Positions 46,622-58,111 of a stretch of 64,000 nt of DNA are shown here, one piece after another. The notes under the pieces are model-generated. The model saw only the letters and a program-made list of their open reading frames with translations, did not search any database and was not told where the DNA came from. The first letter of the stretch is position 1; the number at the start of each line of letters is the position of its first letter. A program made the position numbers and the translations under genes. Source of the stretch: Actinostola sp. cb2023 (Eukaryota > Cnidaria > Anthozoa > Actiniaria > Actinostolidae); NCBI GenBank assembly GCA_033675265.1, contig JAUJYZ010000412.1:372001-436000 (forward strand), written 5' to 3'.

Positions 46622-48567
46622 GAGAGGATGTCAGTAAGAATCGAGATTCGCCGGTCAACTAAAAAAAATCGAATTTAATTTTCTTTCGCCATATCATTCC
46701 TTTCGATGACCTATTTTAGGGAAAAACACTAAAAAGTTCCAGCGATTTTTATTTTAGAAGAAATTTGCAGTTTTCAAAAACCCGCCTGATGACTGAACAT
46801 TTTCGGCTAAATTATAAGGCAACTTGGAACAGTCGGTGTGTGTTCACCTCTAGCACTACAACAACGACATTCAGCATACTTAATAAACGTTTCTTGGTAT
46901 TTTCTATTGTAGTATTTATTTTTGTGTAACTTTTGTAGATATTTTTCAAATTTCGATTTAAAAAGGTTTACTGAGCGCCCTGAACGGAACGTTGAAATAT
47001 AGGCAATGTTTGAGGTACGAAAACGGAATCTGGTACCTAATTCTTTGAGGAAAACGCCATGTCTCAGGAAAGCTTCACCTTTGCTCTTTCAGTTTAGAAA
47101 GTTTCAAGTTTGAGAATAGACCTCTTTAGCTTGTATGCAAATTTCAACTTTGAGAATTCAATGTAGCATTTTTGAGAAATAAAACTATTATGCTTGGGAC
47201 TGCCAAAATTAGCATTAATTTCGGCCTATCGCGGACATTTTTGTCGTCCAAACACAAAACGTAATGCCAAAACACGACTATCTTTCACTTTTAGTTGATT
47301 GCTGCTGATGGAAAACAATCTTCGAGTCAATAGGAATGCCTTTCAACAATGAGTCGTAAATAACCCTCGCAAAAATTAAAATTAGCATAGATTGTCGATC
47401 AGATAACAGCATCTCACAGAAAAATTTACGAATTTTGTCTAAACGACATTTATACGAAATTCCACCCATTCAAGCAAGTATGAATTCTGTTTAGATTTAT
47501 ATTTTATGATTAAAACTATTATTTCATGCCGCAAAAAAAACATTCGAAGGGCAGTAGCGTGACTTCCAGCAGTTACATTGCGTTACATAATTGGCTTGTC
47601 AACAAAGTGGAGCATCCAGTCAAAATATCCAAACTCTTCATGAATAAGCGCCAGTTTTAAGTGGCTGTGCGCCTTAGAAACGACCAATGCTTCGGCGAGA
47701 AAATATATTTTTCTCTAATTTTTGGTTTATGAGTTAATGGAAGCTAGTTAACTATGAAACTATTTTTATTTTATTTTTGCTATTTAATTTTCTTGAAATA
47801 TCGACATCCGAAGTTCCGCCGTCCAGAAACTTCTAAATCGGACCTAAAAATAGCAGTCTCGCAAGTGAGCTCAGAAATCGCTTTCGCGTCGTGAAAACAC
47901 CAGAAATTCTCATAAATATTAAGAAACATGTTTATTCAAGAGACTCAAGAGGTTAGATTCGAAATATTATTAAATGCTAATTTTGCAGCAATTTTTGAAT
48001 AGCCCTCACTGAATTTGAAATAGCGTAAGGGCTGATTTTAAACCGATCATTTCTCGAAAGTGGCACCAGATCAAAAATACTAAAGACGCTCTATCGAGTA
48101 CATTAAAGTTAGTCTTTAAGCTCATAGAAAAATATTTGTCGGCCTGGCCGTTGCGCTTGAGAAAAACTTGCTTGAAGTCAGGTTGATTTTAACGACCAGG
48201 CGACTTCCGGTTTGTAGGCAGCACGGGCCAGGTCCAAGTTTTTCTCACTCATTTTAGACGTTAAATTGCAAGGAATTATTAGAAGTTGGATATAAGAACT
48301 CTAGATAATACAATAGGCGAAATAATTTGAGCTTACGACAAGATTTTTTGTATGGATTCGACGGCGTGACGACCTTTGATCTTGATCGTTACTGTAACGC
48401 TGTAACGATCATCACAAACTCTTGATTTCTGGTCGATGAAAGAAAATCAGCTGAGCAAATGATAAAGAACATTAAAAGAAATCTGTAGATACTGAACCGT
48501 CATTCATGTTCAGGAATGTTAAAGAATTGAAGCTGTAATTTACCTGAAATATCGACCTGAGTACGAA
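46622..48567 (+). repeat. Left TIR of the 8.4-kb TTAA element
   Basis: Starts GAGAGGATGTCAGTAAGAAT. It matches the right arm inverted from the end to about 47287 and again from 47656 to 48567 (around TCGACCTGAGTACGAAT). The block between is mostly non-homologous, except near 47288-47350. Confidence 0.85.
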
Positions 48568-48652
48568 TAAATGGAAAAAGTGTCGCGGACATAAACTGTT
48601 CGGATTTTCGAAATTATCCGGCCATGAAACCAATAGCTTGAGACTATATACA

Positions 48653-48943
48653 CCTATTTCAAAAAAGGTTGTCGAGGACATCAGTCCATAGGCGATAGGT
48701 TATAGGTCGTTACAAGACCGAACTGCATTATGGTAACAGCTTGAATAGCCAATATAGCACTTCCTCTATGAAAAGCTGTATGATATCGTAACTATTTGAA
48801 TTCAAACAGGACAAGACAAATTTTGAATCAAATTTTCTCTGGCATCCACGACATTCAAGCTGTTACCGTAATGCAGTTCGGTCTTGGAACGATCTATAAC
48901 CTATCGCCTATGGACTGATGTCTTCGACAACCTTTTGAAATAG
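48653..48943. repeat. Foldback MITE in left interior of the 8.4-kb element
   Basis: A ~95-bp arm starting CACCTATTTCAAAAAAGGTTG then TCGAGGACATCAGTCCAT pairs with 48848-48943. The terminus CTATTTCAAA...GTTGTCG is shared with the hairpins at 52831 and 35612; the arms otherwise differ. Confidence 0.8.
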
Positions 48944-48976
48944 CTGAAAGCATAATATTATTTTGTGTGTGTACAG

Positions 48977-51900
48977 CAATATGCTCACCCTGCCGCAAAA
49001 AAACATAAAGCTGATATTGAAAAGCAACACACTTGTGAACAATCAGATGCTGATTCAACAAAGGGTGCAAACTTAGCTTGTGATGCCGCTCAAGAAGTAA
49101 AGACTGGGGTTCTATTGAGGTATGTCCACGAGCAATTTTTTTTACTTTTATAAAATTATAAATACTCAATTTACAAACAACTGTTGTTCAAACATAGATT
49201 ACAATAAGAATTGCATTTTGCTTGGTCTAGCACAGGGCGGTTTTATAAAGATTGTTATCCACTAAATGATTTGCAGGAATCCTGACAAGATCATAAACTT
49301 CGCTGAACCACGTCTAAGTTTCTTAGCGACTCCAAAAGCAAAACGTGATGAACATACAGAGCCTGACTGGACACCAAGTGCCTGGTATAGAGAAGACGGT
49401 AATAGTTCACAAGAAGAAGACTGGAGCCCTCAAGATAACAATACTCTTGATATCTATAACGAAGCAATGTCGAAATTGTCCACAGAATGCAACGTTTCGT
49501 CCACTGATACGTTTTCACCCTTGACAACTCGTTTAAAGACATTATGGGAAAACACAACAGAGACTGATCGAAAATCATTCCGGGAAAAAGCGCTACAAGG
49601 TTGCCGTGTGGTCTGTGATGTAGTAGCACCAAATGCAGGAGAAGAGCTATTAGAATCGCTCTACCAACCCAAACAAACACAATCAGAAAATGTCAGTGAA
49701 GAACTCACGGCACTCATGACTGCGTATAGAGATGCTCCATCTAAAAATGTAAAAATGCAAATCTTGAATATCTACGCCTTCAGGTTCTCTGCTGAAAAGC
49801 TTATGAAATATCACGAGCCATATGAAAAACTCACACGTTGGCAAATTAAACAAGCAAGACGTCATGCAAAAACGCAAGGACCTGGAGTTCCAGAAGAGAA
49901 AACATTTCATCACAGAGTGCGGCTTCCAATGTCCAAAGTAGATCACTTCATTGATTTCATTAACAGACCATACTTCTATCAAGATGTAGCTTACGGCACT
50001 AGAGTACTAAAACTGGATAGCGGGGAGAAGGTAACTATGCCTAACGTGGTGCGCACCGTGACGAGATCCACAATGATCTATCAATACCTACAGTATTGTT
50101 CCGAAGATAACTTTTTGCCATTATGTCGCCGGACACTCTTCAAGATTCTAGAAGTTAGGGAAGCCTCACAGAGGAAATCTCTTCAAGGTTTAGACAATAT
50201 CGCTACTGACGGATCAGCTGGTTTTGAAACGCTAGGGAAAATAGTGGATGAGCTAGGAGCGTGTGGAGCAAAGCTTACCTGGTGCAACGAAACAACAAAA
50301 GTTCTGAAAGGATGCAAATGCTACCTCAAAACTGAATACCCAGTCCATTGTGCGAATGACCAAAGTACCTGCCCAGATCACTGTCGAGACTTTGCTCTCA
50401 GTGACGAAAACGACAAAGATTTTAGAAATGAATGCAGTCACTCTCACGATGTTGCTTGTGATAAGTGCGAGTCACTCAAAGGCGTTTTGCAAGACATTGA
50501 ACACCATATTCAGAGCTCGTCTGTTGCTTTTTATAGCAGCGAACAACAACAGGATTTGCTTTACGATCTGAAGAGAGCGCGCGCAAACATCTATGAATGG
50601 AAGGCCCATATCCTACGATCATGTAATCAAGAGAAAGCAAAACAAGATATCTTGCGTGATATGGACCCCACAGAGGCTATAATTGTCATGGACTGGGCCA
50701 TGAAGTTTCAGCAAATGAGATATAGAGAAAAACAGTCTCAGTGGTATGGGAAACGCGGGCTAAGTTGGCATGTTAGTTGTGTAGTATTCAAAGATGAAAA
50801 AAGCAAAGAAATTGAAGTTCAGTCGTATGTTCATCTGTTTGATTCATGCAACCAGGACTGGTATGCTGTGGCTTCTGTCGTTGAAGATCTACTTATGAAG
50901 ATAAACCAGAGCAGACCGTCCATTTCTGTTGTTTATTTAAGATCAGACGAGGCCGGATGCTACCACAATAATTTTCTTGTGGCAGCATTAAAAGACGTCG
51001 GTCAACGAGCTGGTATTACAGTAAAGCGCCTAGATCATTCGGAACCACAACATGGCAAAGACATATGCGATCGCATATTATGTCCAATCAAAGCAGCAAT
51101 TCGACGATTTTGTAACGAAGGTCATGACATCCTAAATGCCGGAGACATGCAGAGCGCATTAGTTAAACAACCAGTAAGAGGGACGTCTTCAGCAGTATGT
51201 TCCATCAACGAGTCCCGGAGAACTGCAGAGGTGAAGAAAATCGAGGGTTTCAGCAAGTTCCATAACTTCTGTTTTGAGCATGATGGCGTACGTATTTGGA
51301 GGTGTTATAGCATTGGAACGGGAAAGGTTATCCCTTACAAATCGCTAATTGTAAAATCTCAAGGGCCCACTCAACTTGTCACCAAAGAACATTTCTTTGC
51401 TATAAGACAGTCTCGAGCCTTGAAGCCAACCAATAACAAATCACCATCTGAATCAGACGAGAGTCAGTTGATCTTTGCCTGTACAGAACCTGGATGTAAC
51501 CAAGCGTTTGCAAGGTTTGCTGATTTTGAGCTCCACCTGGACGTAGGAGAACATGTCTGCCTTCAGGAGACAGAAGAGAAGAATGTTTATGATAACATAA
51601 GGCGAGATTGGGCCAATAGGTGTACTACAGTGAATGTTGAAAACACAAAGTCACAACTCTGCTCAAGTAATAGTACAACAAATGCAAAGGACCAACAGCA
51701 ACTCACAGATTCACCAGCAGCCATGGGATGGGCACTTCACAAGACAAGAGGTGGTGCAGTGCAATTTTCTCAAAACATCAGAGATTATTTAACAACAAAG
51801 TTTGATCTAGGCGAAAAAACAGGACTAAAGGCTGACGCAGAGCAGGTTGCAAAAGATATGCGCAACGCAAGAACTGTTGACAACCAAAGAATATTCACCA

Positions 51901-52265
51901 GAGAAGAATGGCTTACAAAATCTCAAATACAAGGTTTCTTTTCTCGACTTGTTTCAGCAAGGCGAAAGCGTATTACAACGATAATTTCTAATGAAGAGGA
52001 GATTGACGAAGACATCCAAGAACAAGAGCAACTTGCAGAAGTTAGTGAAGTGATAGAGAAAGTGGGACTGACGCATCCAATAGTATACGATGTTTACAAC
52101 ATCTGCCAGTATTATCACAGCAACAAGATCTCCAGCTTTAATGTGAACATGCTACGCGACATGTGTCGTCATTTTCAGATAACCTTCAAGTTCAGAGACC
52201 TAAAAAAAGATCTGGTCTCAAAGGTTGCAGACCTTGTGAAAGAATGCTCTTGTTCAAAAAGCTAA
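48977..52265 (+). CDS. Putative transposase of the TTAA-flanked element (unclassified)
   Basis: Two exons are supported: 48977-49119 (after tgtgtacag) and 49277-52265, with a GT-AG intron 49120-49276; R is split across the junction (GVLLR-NPDKII). A further 5' exon is likely. Counting from the ATG at 49266 (999 codons), the features are: a basic region near 195 (ARRHAKTQGPGVP), VDHFIDFI, MPNVVRTV, a Cys/His cluster at about 360-400 (CPDHCRDF, CDKCES), then IIVMDWAMKF (D476), WYGKRGLSWHV, RSDEAGCYHN (D561), HSEPQHGKDICDR (E593, D599, D602), a C2H2-like finger (C739, C744, H757, H763) and a SAP-like tail (about 955-995, NMLRDMCRHF...KKDLVSKV). D476, D561 and E593 or D602 are candidate RNase H-fold catalytic residues. 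No stop or frameshift. Superfamily not recognised. Confidence 0.8.
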
Positions 52266-52830
52266 CTTATGTATTTTGATGCCGCGTGTAGCATTCCTCC
52301 CTTAGTCGCGTGGCTGAGGCCTCTCGCCCAACACCGAACCATTTTTGAATCGAAATAGTCGTATATAAATGCTACAGTATAGCCAGGGCTATATCCTTCG
52401 TAGAAGGGTCGGATTATTTTATCAACTCATGTCGTTACTTTATCATATCTATATCATTTTATCTTTAATTTTATCACTTCCGAGATCATAGGGATAGTCC
52501 TTTGCAAGTAAAGAAGACCGGGCATATTGGTCCGTAGCCCTATGATTTCAATGAGTGGCGTGAACGTAAACTGTTGCGGATCAAAAATAGCATCGATTAT
52601 ACAGCTGTATATGTCGCAAATAAGTACTTTTCCCGGCAACAAGCCATGAGTTTCTTTGCACGTTACACAAATATTACCAGGTGGTAGCAGTGCAGCCTTT
52701 TTTGGATGAAAATGATGGTAGCAAATAATTACTGGATATGATGAATAGTTTCAGGTTATCTTTGTACGCTGTTTTGACTACAGTAATTAATTACATGAGT
52801 AGAGGTGGTATATGATATTTGGACTTAGCC
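52266..52830. other. 3' flank of the transposase-like gene
   Basis: Non-coding AT-rich DNA between the stop codon and the inner foldback. Probably the 3' untranslated region. No gene seen. Confidence 0.45.
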
Positions 52831-53121
52831 GATATACACCTATTTCAAATAACGTTGTCGCGTTCAAAGCAACAAGCGTCAAGCCAAGACCGAAGTGCAT
52901 GCTGGTCTTGTGTTGGCAAATTATTCAAATCAAACCTATTTTCTATGGAACGAAGTGTGATATGCAAACAAGCATGTGAAAATGTTCACATTTTGTAATT
53001 AGTCCTTATAGAAACAATTGTGATTTAAATAATTGCCAACACAAAACCAGCATTCACTTCGGTCTTGGCTTGACGCTTGTTGCTTTGAACGCGACAACGT
53101 TATTTGAAATAGGTGTATATC
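52831..53121. repeat. Foldback MITE in right interior of the 8.4-kb element
   Basis: A 291-bp hairpin starting GATATACACCTATTTCAAAT and ending in its complement, with ~105-bp arms (inner sequence GCAACAAGCGTCAAGCCAAG). TA-type flanks are possible. Confidence 0.82.
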
Positions 53122-53326
53122 GAATAAAGATTGATAGATTGTGCGTAAAAACGTTGATAAATGAAAACGATGATTTATCAATCTTTCAATAATTATCGAC
53201 ATGTACCAGGCATCCGACAGAATTTGCCAGCGGTCACGCAACGCTCTCCAAACACGACTGCGAGCTAGGATACCACAGGAAACCCAAGCTCTGTAGATCA
53301 ATCAAGCGAAACCATATTGTAAACAT

Positions 53327-55037
53327 TCGTACTCAGGTCGATATTTCAGGTAAATTACAGCTTCAATTCTTTAACATTCCTGAACATGAATGACGGTTCA
53401 GTATCTACAGATTTCTTTTAATGTTCTTTATCATTTGCTCAGCTGATTTTCTTTTATCGACCAGAAATCAAGAGTTTGTGATGATCGTTACAGCGTTACA
53501 GTAACGATCAAGATCAAAGGTCGTCACGCCGTCGAATCCATACAAAAATCTTGTCGTAAGCTCAAATTATTTCGCCTATTGTATTATCTAGAGTTCTTAT
53601 ATCCAACTTCTAATAATTCCTTGCAATTTAACGTCTAAAATGAGTAAAACTTGGACCTGGCCCGTGCTGCCTGGTCGTTAAAATCAACCTGACTTCAAGC
53701 AAGTTTTTCTCAAGCGCAACGGCCAGGCCGACAAATATTTTTCTATGAGCTTAAAGACTAACTTTAATGTACTCGATAGAGGGTCTTTAGTATTTTTGAT
53801 CTGGTGCCACATTCGAGAAATGATCGGTTTAAAATCAGCCCTTACGATATTTCAAATTCAGTGAGGGCTATTCAAAAATTGCTGCAAAATTAGCATTTAA
53901 TAATATTTCGAATCTAACCTCTTGAGTCTCTTGAATAAACATGTTTCTTAATATTTATGAGAATTAATGGTGTTTTCACGACGCGAAAGTGATTTCTGAG
54001 CTCACTTGCGAGACTGCTATTTTTAGGTCCGATTTAGAAGTTTCTGGACGGCGGAACTTCGGATGTCGATATTTCAAGAAAATTAAATAGCAAAAATAAA
54101 ATAAAAATAGTTTCATAGTTAACTAGCTTCCATTAACTCATAAACCAAAAATTAGAGGAAAATATTTTTTCTCGCCGAAGCATTGGTCGTTTCTAAGGCG
54201 CACAGCCACTTAAGTATAAATCAGCTTAATTGTTTGTAAATCTTATTTGGAGCAAATTCTAAGCATTTCAAAGTGAAGAACCATAATTTTCGGAAACGGC
54301 CAATACTACGGTGTTTATTTGACCAATCAATATGCTAATTTTCACTATCTTAGGAGCTTAATGTGGCTGAAATAGCTCAAATATTGTTGAAAATCATTCC
54401 TATTAACTCCAAGATTGTTATCTGTTGGCAGCGATCAACTAACAGTGCAAGATAGTCGTGTTTTGGCATTAAGTTTTGTGTTTTAACGACAAAAATGTCC
54501 GCGAAAGGCCGAAATTAATGCTAATTTTGGCAGTCCCAAGCATAATAGTTTTATTTTTCAAAAATGCTACATTGAATTCTCAAAGTTGAAACTTTCTAAA
54601 CAGAAAGAGCAAAGGTGAAGCATTCCTGTGAAATGGCGTTTTCCTCAAATAATTCGTACCTCAAACATTGCCTATATCATGGCGCTCAGTACACCTTTTT
54701 AAAACCAAATTTGAAAAATAACTACAAAAGTTACACAAAAATAAATACTACAGTAGAAAAGACCAAGAAACGTTTATTAAGTATGCTGAATGTCGTTGTT
54801 GTAGTGCTAGAGATGAACACACACCGACTGTTCAGAGTTGCCTTATAATTTAGCCGAAAATTTTCAGTCATCAGGCGTGTTTTTAAAAACTGCAAATTTC
54901 TCCTAAAATAAAAATCGCTGGAACTTTTTAGTATTTTTCCCTAAAATAGGTCATCGAAAGGAATGATATGGCGAAAGAAAATTAAATTCCATTTTTTTAG
55001 TTGACCGGCGAATCTCGATTCTTACTGACATCCTCTC
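53327..55037 (-). repeat. Right TIR of the 8.4-kb TTAA element
   Basis: Inverted partner of 46622-48567, shorter by about 230 bp because its divergent block (54215-54400) is smaller. Confidence 0.85.
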
Positions 55038-55041
55038 TTAA

Positions 55042-55800
55042 CACTTTGTAGAACATCACAAACTGAAATCCGTAGAGGAAATCGGAGAGGAAACAGCTAC
55101 AGTAGCTACAGTTGGCATTGTTTCAGAATGGCTTTTGTAGTGATTAAAAAATGGCAACATCTTGTCACAAAACTCTTCAGGCAAATGAAGCGTGAAGACA
55201 CAAACTTTCTCATTATCTGTATCTCAATTGATATATTGTTTGTTTTTGTGTTCCCTAATATGCCATTGTAGTGCTCGAAAGCAAAACACCAAAAACCGTA
55301 AATGGGGCCAAAATCTTCCACACATTCTTTAAGGTGGCAGTGGAGATGCATATTGACCCGAACTGCTTTTTTTTTCACAAAGCCGTTCAAACTGGCGGCA
55401 AAACTTCAAGAGGAGCACATCTGCCTTTGTAAGATTCATGGTGGTTAGAAGAGGCACTGCAAGGAAACGGCAAGCTAATACAAATGTATTCCAACAGTTA
55501 AGGTGTTCATCGGGCAATAAACCCTCAAGTGCATAGGTTGAATAAATGGTGGCCCAAAGTTTCCATTGTCTAGCTTTGTAATGACCATGGTTGGAGGAAA
55601 TCTTGTGAGGCAACCTGATTCTTTGTTCCACAATTTTAAGGTTCTTCTTCTTCAATCCGTAGATTTAACATCCTTTTGGCAGTTCCTAAAAATAGGTTAT
55701 GCATGGGGTCTATAATGGTAAACCGCACAGCATCAAAATATTCAAGTTCCAATAGGGTTTTCCGATTTAGCGGCTATTTCAAAAATATTGCCAAACACTT
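55042..55800 (-). pseudogene. CACTA/Tnp2-like transposase, central part
   Basis: The minus strand reads FTIIDPMHNLFLGTAKRML, then ARQWKLWATIYSTYALEGLL-PDEHLNCWNTFVLACRFL, KADVLLLKFCRQFERLCEK, then after a frameshift NMHLHCHLKECVEDFGPIYG and FAFEHYNGILGNTKT. These blocks follow each other in the same order in CACTA-type transposases. A stop ends the first block near 55630, a poly-A frameshift lies near 55372, and another frameshift near 55195 precedes LPEEFCDKMLPFF. The N-terminal catalytic Asp region is not found upstream of 55800. It joins the 46062-46621 part across the TTAA element. Confidence 0.78.
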
Positions 55801-56259
55801 CTTTTGTTCTTTTGTTCAAATGAACATTGCCTTTTTACCACCGTATTTATTATCTCACTCGTGCAAAACAACCCTAGTCAGTCAAATTCTAACACTTGAG
55901 TCACCCGCTCAAGCGTAATTCGAAACACGCATGGCCTATGGTCACTGAGCTTAAAACTCAATTCATGCAGCTTATGACATTGCCAAATTTCTTCTTATAT
56001 TTTGAACAACCTTAGTCCCAGACATAAACGCGAAAACCGATACCCTATTCCAGACCTAAAATTGAAAATTCATGCCCAATTTGAGGCTCAGATTTAGTAT
56101 TTTTTACTTGGATCTCTGTAAAAAAAACATGCCCTATCCCAGACCTGAAAAGCTCGAAAACCATATACCCTATCCCGCGGCACATATCCGTAGTATAGCT
56201 TTAATATATCAGTGAGGGGAGTCCTCCCCCCGGCCGGACTCTAACCCCACGTTTTTCGT
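55801..56259. other. No gene seen
   Basis: Contains repeated phrases such as CCCTATTCCAGACC and CCCTATCCCAGACC (56040, 56130), a decayed short repeat. No coding support. Confidence 0.4.
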
Positions 56260-57660
56260 TTACAAAAGCCCCCCAAAAGGCACGCGTGAATAAATTGACG
56301 TTTGTTTAACGATTTTTATTAATAAATCTGAAATGAAATAACAATAACGACGACAATGAAAACAAAACCACTTGGTGTGTAGTTTGGAAAAGTGCACTGA
56401 AGTTAACCAAGATGACAGCAATGCAGCTATTGCCGTCTTAATCTTCGTATAATTAATCGTCGTCGATTCACAAACGAACCACAAACACCAATATACAACA
56501 ACAATGGGCAGAAACGTCCGTTTTTGACGAAAAACTTGACTAATTGACCTGTAGATTTTCAGTGCCCCGATACTGTGCTCTATTTGTACCCTGATACTCC
56601 TCAGATGTCGATTAGCTCTTCTCTGACGACGATTTCTAGCGATTCTGTAAGGTGTTACGAGTGGCACTCGCCCTGGGTATCCACCGTCTGCCCGCAATAG
56701 CCGTGCATATCTCGGAAGACGTTTTTGACCATGTAGTCCAATAGTTGGTAGGTACCGGTATGTTGTTGCATCATTAAGATGACCAGGAAAACTACATGTA
56801 AATAAATAATATAATCACAAGCTATTTTGACATGTTATCATCAACCATAAATGAAACTAACATTTTAATTCTTACCCAGAAACAAGTAGTACTATCATGC
56901 CATCAGCATCTACAATCAACTGTGTAGACATGAAGTGTGTCTTTTTATCTCCATGGTAAAATTCGGCCTGAGCTTTTCCAGATGGGCGCCGTATCCGATG
57001 TATTGTTGCGTCGATGAGTCCTACTGCATTTCTGTAGTGTTTCCAGTGACCCATGAATGAAGACCACTGCCTGAGATTATGCCATGTGACAAACCTTCGA
57101 AAGTGTAGGAATAGAATTGGGACAACATGATAGATTTCCTCATGAACAGTACTTTTTCTTATTTGAAAAATGGTAGCAAGAGTGACATAAGTGGGATATA
57201 TTCGCAGCCAGATGAGGACGAGAAGAACTCTGTTTCGAACATCTAGAATACAGGGCCGGCTAGCAGAAATCGGCACTCTTGGTATCATGCGGGGCTTGCA
57301 TACTTCATCAGCTACTGTTTGAACTATGCTATCCATAGAGCTGGGAATTTCTCCTGTAAGATACCAGAAGTTTCTGGGATCTCTTTGAAGAAATGTCCAC
57401 ACATCTTTTCCAGTATTTCTGTGAAACATCATTCCCGGAAACAGCGCCAGTATAAGAGGTGTACGGTCGGTTAAAATTTGAAGAACAGTGACAATTATCG
57501 TTATTACGTTCTGTAGCTGAGGAAAGGGTGGTGGCAAGACATTTTCATTCAAGAACTCAAACTTCAGAAAAGTAAAGACAGCTAAAATACTGGCAACTAG
57601 GAAATTTGGAAACGGAGGAGGTCCATTCATCATAGTGCTCGTATTCAATCCGTGAAACAG
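56260..57660 (-). CDS. Harbinger-type (DDE_Tnp_4) transposase
   Basis: Exon 1 ends at 56876 (LIVDADGMIVLLVSG) and exon 2 starts at 56791 (FPGHLNDATTYRYL), joined over an 84-bp GT-AG intron (56792-56875). Catalytic triad candidates are D in AVGLIDATIHRI, D in GHLNDATTY and E in VQIEHSIGALK. Upstream is a helix-turn-helix-like region (LRIYPTYVTLATIFQIRKST). The C-terminal HSIG and LVTPYR motifs fit the PIF/Harbinger endonuclease family. No internal stop is seen in either exon. The native start is unclear: frames upstream of about 57660 consist of a tandem duplication. No partner Myb/SANT protein was identified with confidence. Confidence 0.82.
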
Positions 57661-57684
57661 TGTACACAACTTACATTTTCTCAA

Positions 57685-57900
57685 ACACGATTCTGTGTTC
57701 ACGAAGTATGCCAAACTACACAGGTTCGCGAGAAGCCGCATTATTATCTTTTGTTTCGGCTCATGGATAGATCGGCGCGTGAACATAATCCTGCTAGTCA
57801 CGAAGTATGCCAAACTACGCAGGTTCACGAGAAGCCGCATTACTATCTTTTGTTTCTTACTGATTGCGTTCGGCTCATGGAAAGATCGGCGCCTGAACTT
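57685..57900. repeat. ~100-bp tandem duplication
   Basis: Two copies of a segment containing CACGAAGTATGCCAAACTAC and GCGAGAAGCCGCATTATTATC, at about 57699-57784 and 57799-57898. The second has a 13-bp insertion. It lengthens the minus-strand frame at the Harbinger N-terminus, where MRLL-NL-SLAYFV appears twice. Confidence 0.85.
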
Positions 57901-58111
57901 ATAGCCTTTGTCACAAAGGTTTCATGCCCATATCACATCTTTTCGCACGTTTCTAGCCTTGACTAATTACTTTTCATAATAATATTTTACTATTTTTCAC
58001 ATGTATACAATTATTATTACTAACAATTATACTTCTTTGTACTGACTCACATATATTTAAGGGCGGTACATTTCTTGTTCCACCTTCGATCGAGCTCCGC
58101 CGCCGTCGTTA

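Larger units (their letters stand above)
46622..55037 (+). mobile_element. 8.4-kb TTAA-flanked transposon with ~1.7-2-kb TIRs, intact gene
   Basis: TTAA flanks both ends exactly (46618-46621, 55038-55041). Termini read GAGAGGATGTCAGTAAGAAT inward. The inverted repeats cover about 46622-48567 and 53327-55037, with one poorly matching block in each (47288-47655, 54215-54400). Inside lie two foldback MITEs and a plus-strand gene whose main exon is open for about 1000 codons. It is inserted in a CACTA-like transposase frame. The protein is homologous to the gene of the 21.9-kb element, although the terminal sequences of the two elements differ. Confidence 0.9.

Noticed and set aside
46622..46658. 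Native start of the 198-aa minus-strand ORF
   Set aside because: The first codons are inside the inserted TTAA element's TIR. The real transposase frame continues across the insertion to 55 kb.
49291..50447. Antisense ORFs of 64-129 codons within the TTAA-element gene
   Set aside because: Shadows of the plus-strand coding frame with no own domain or splice support.
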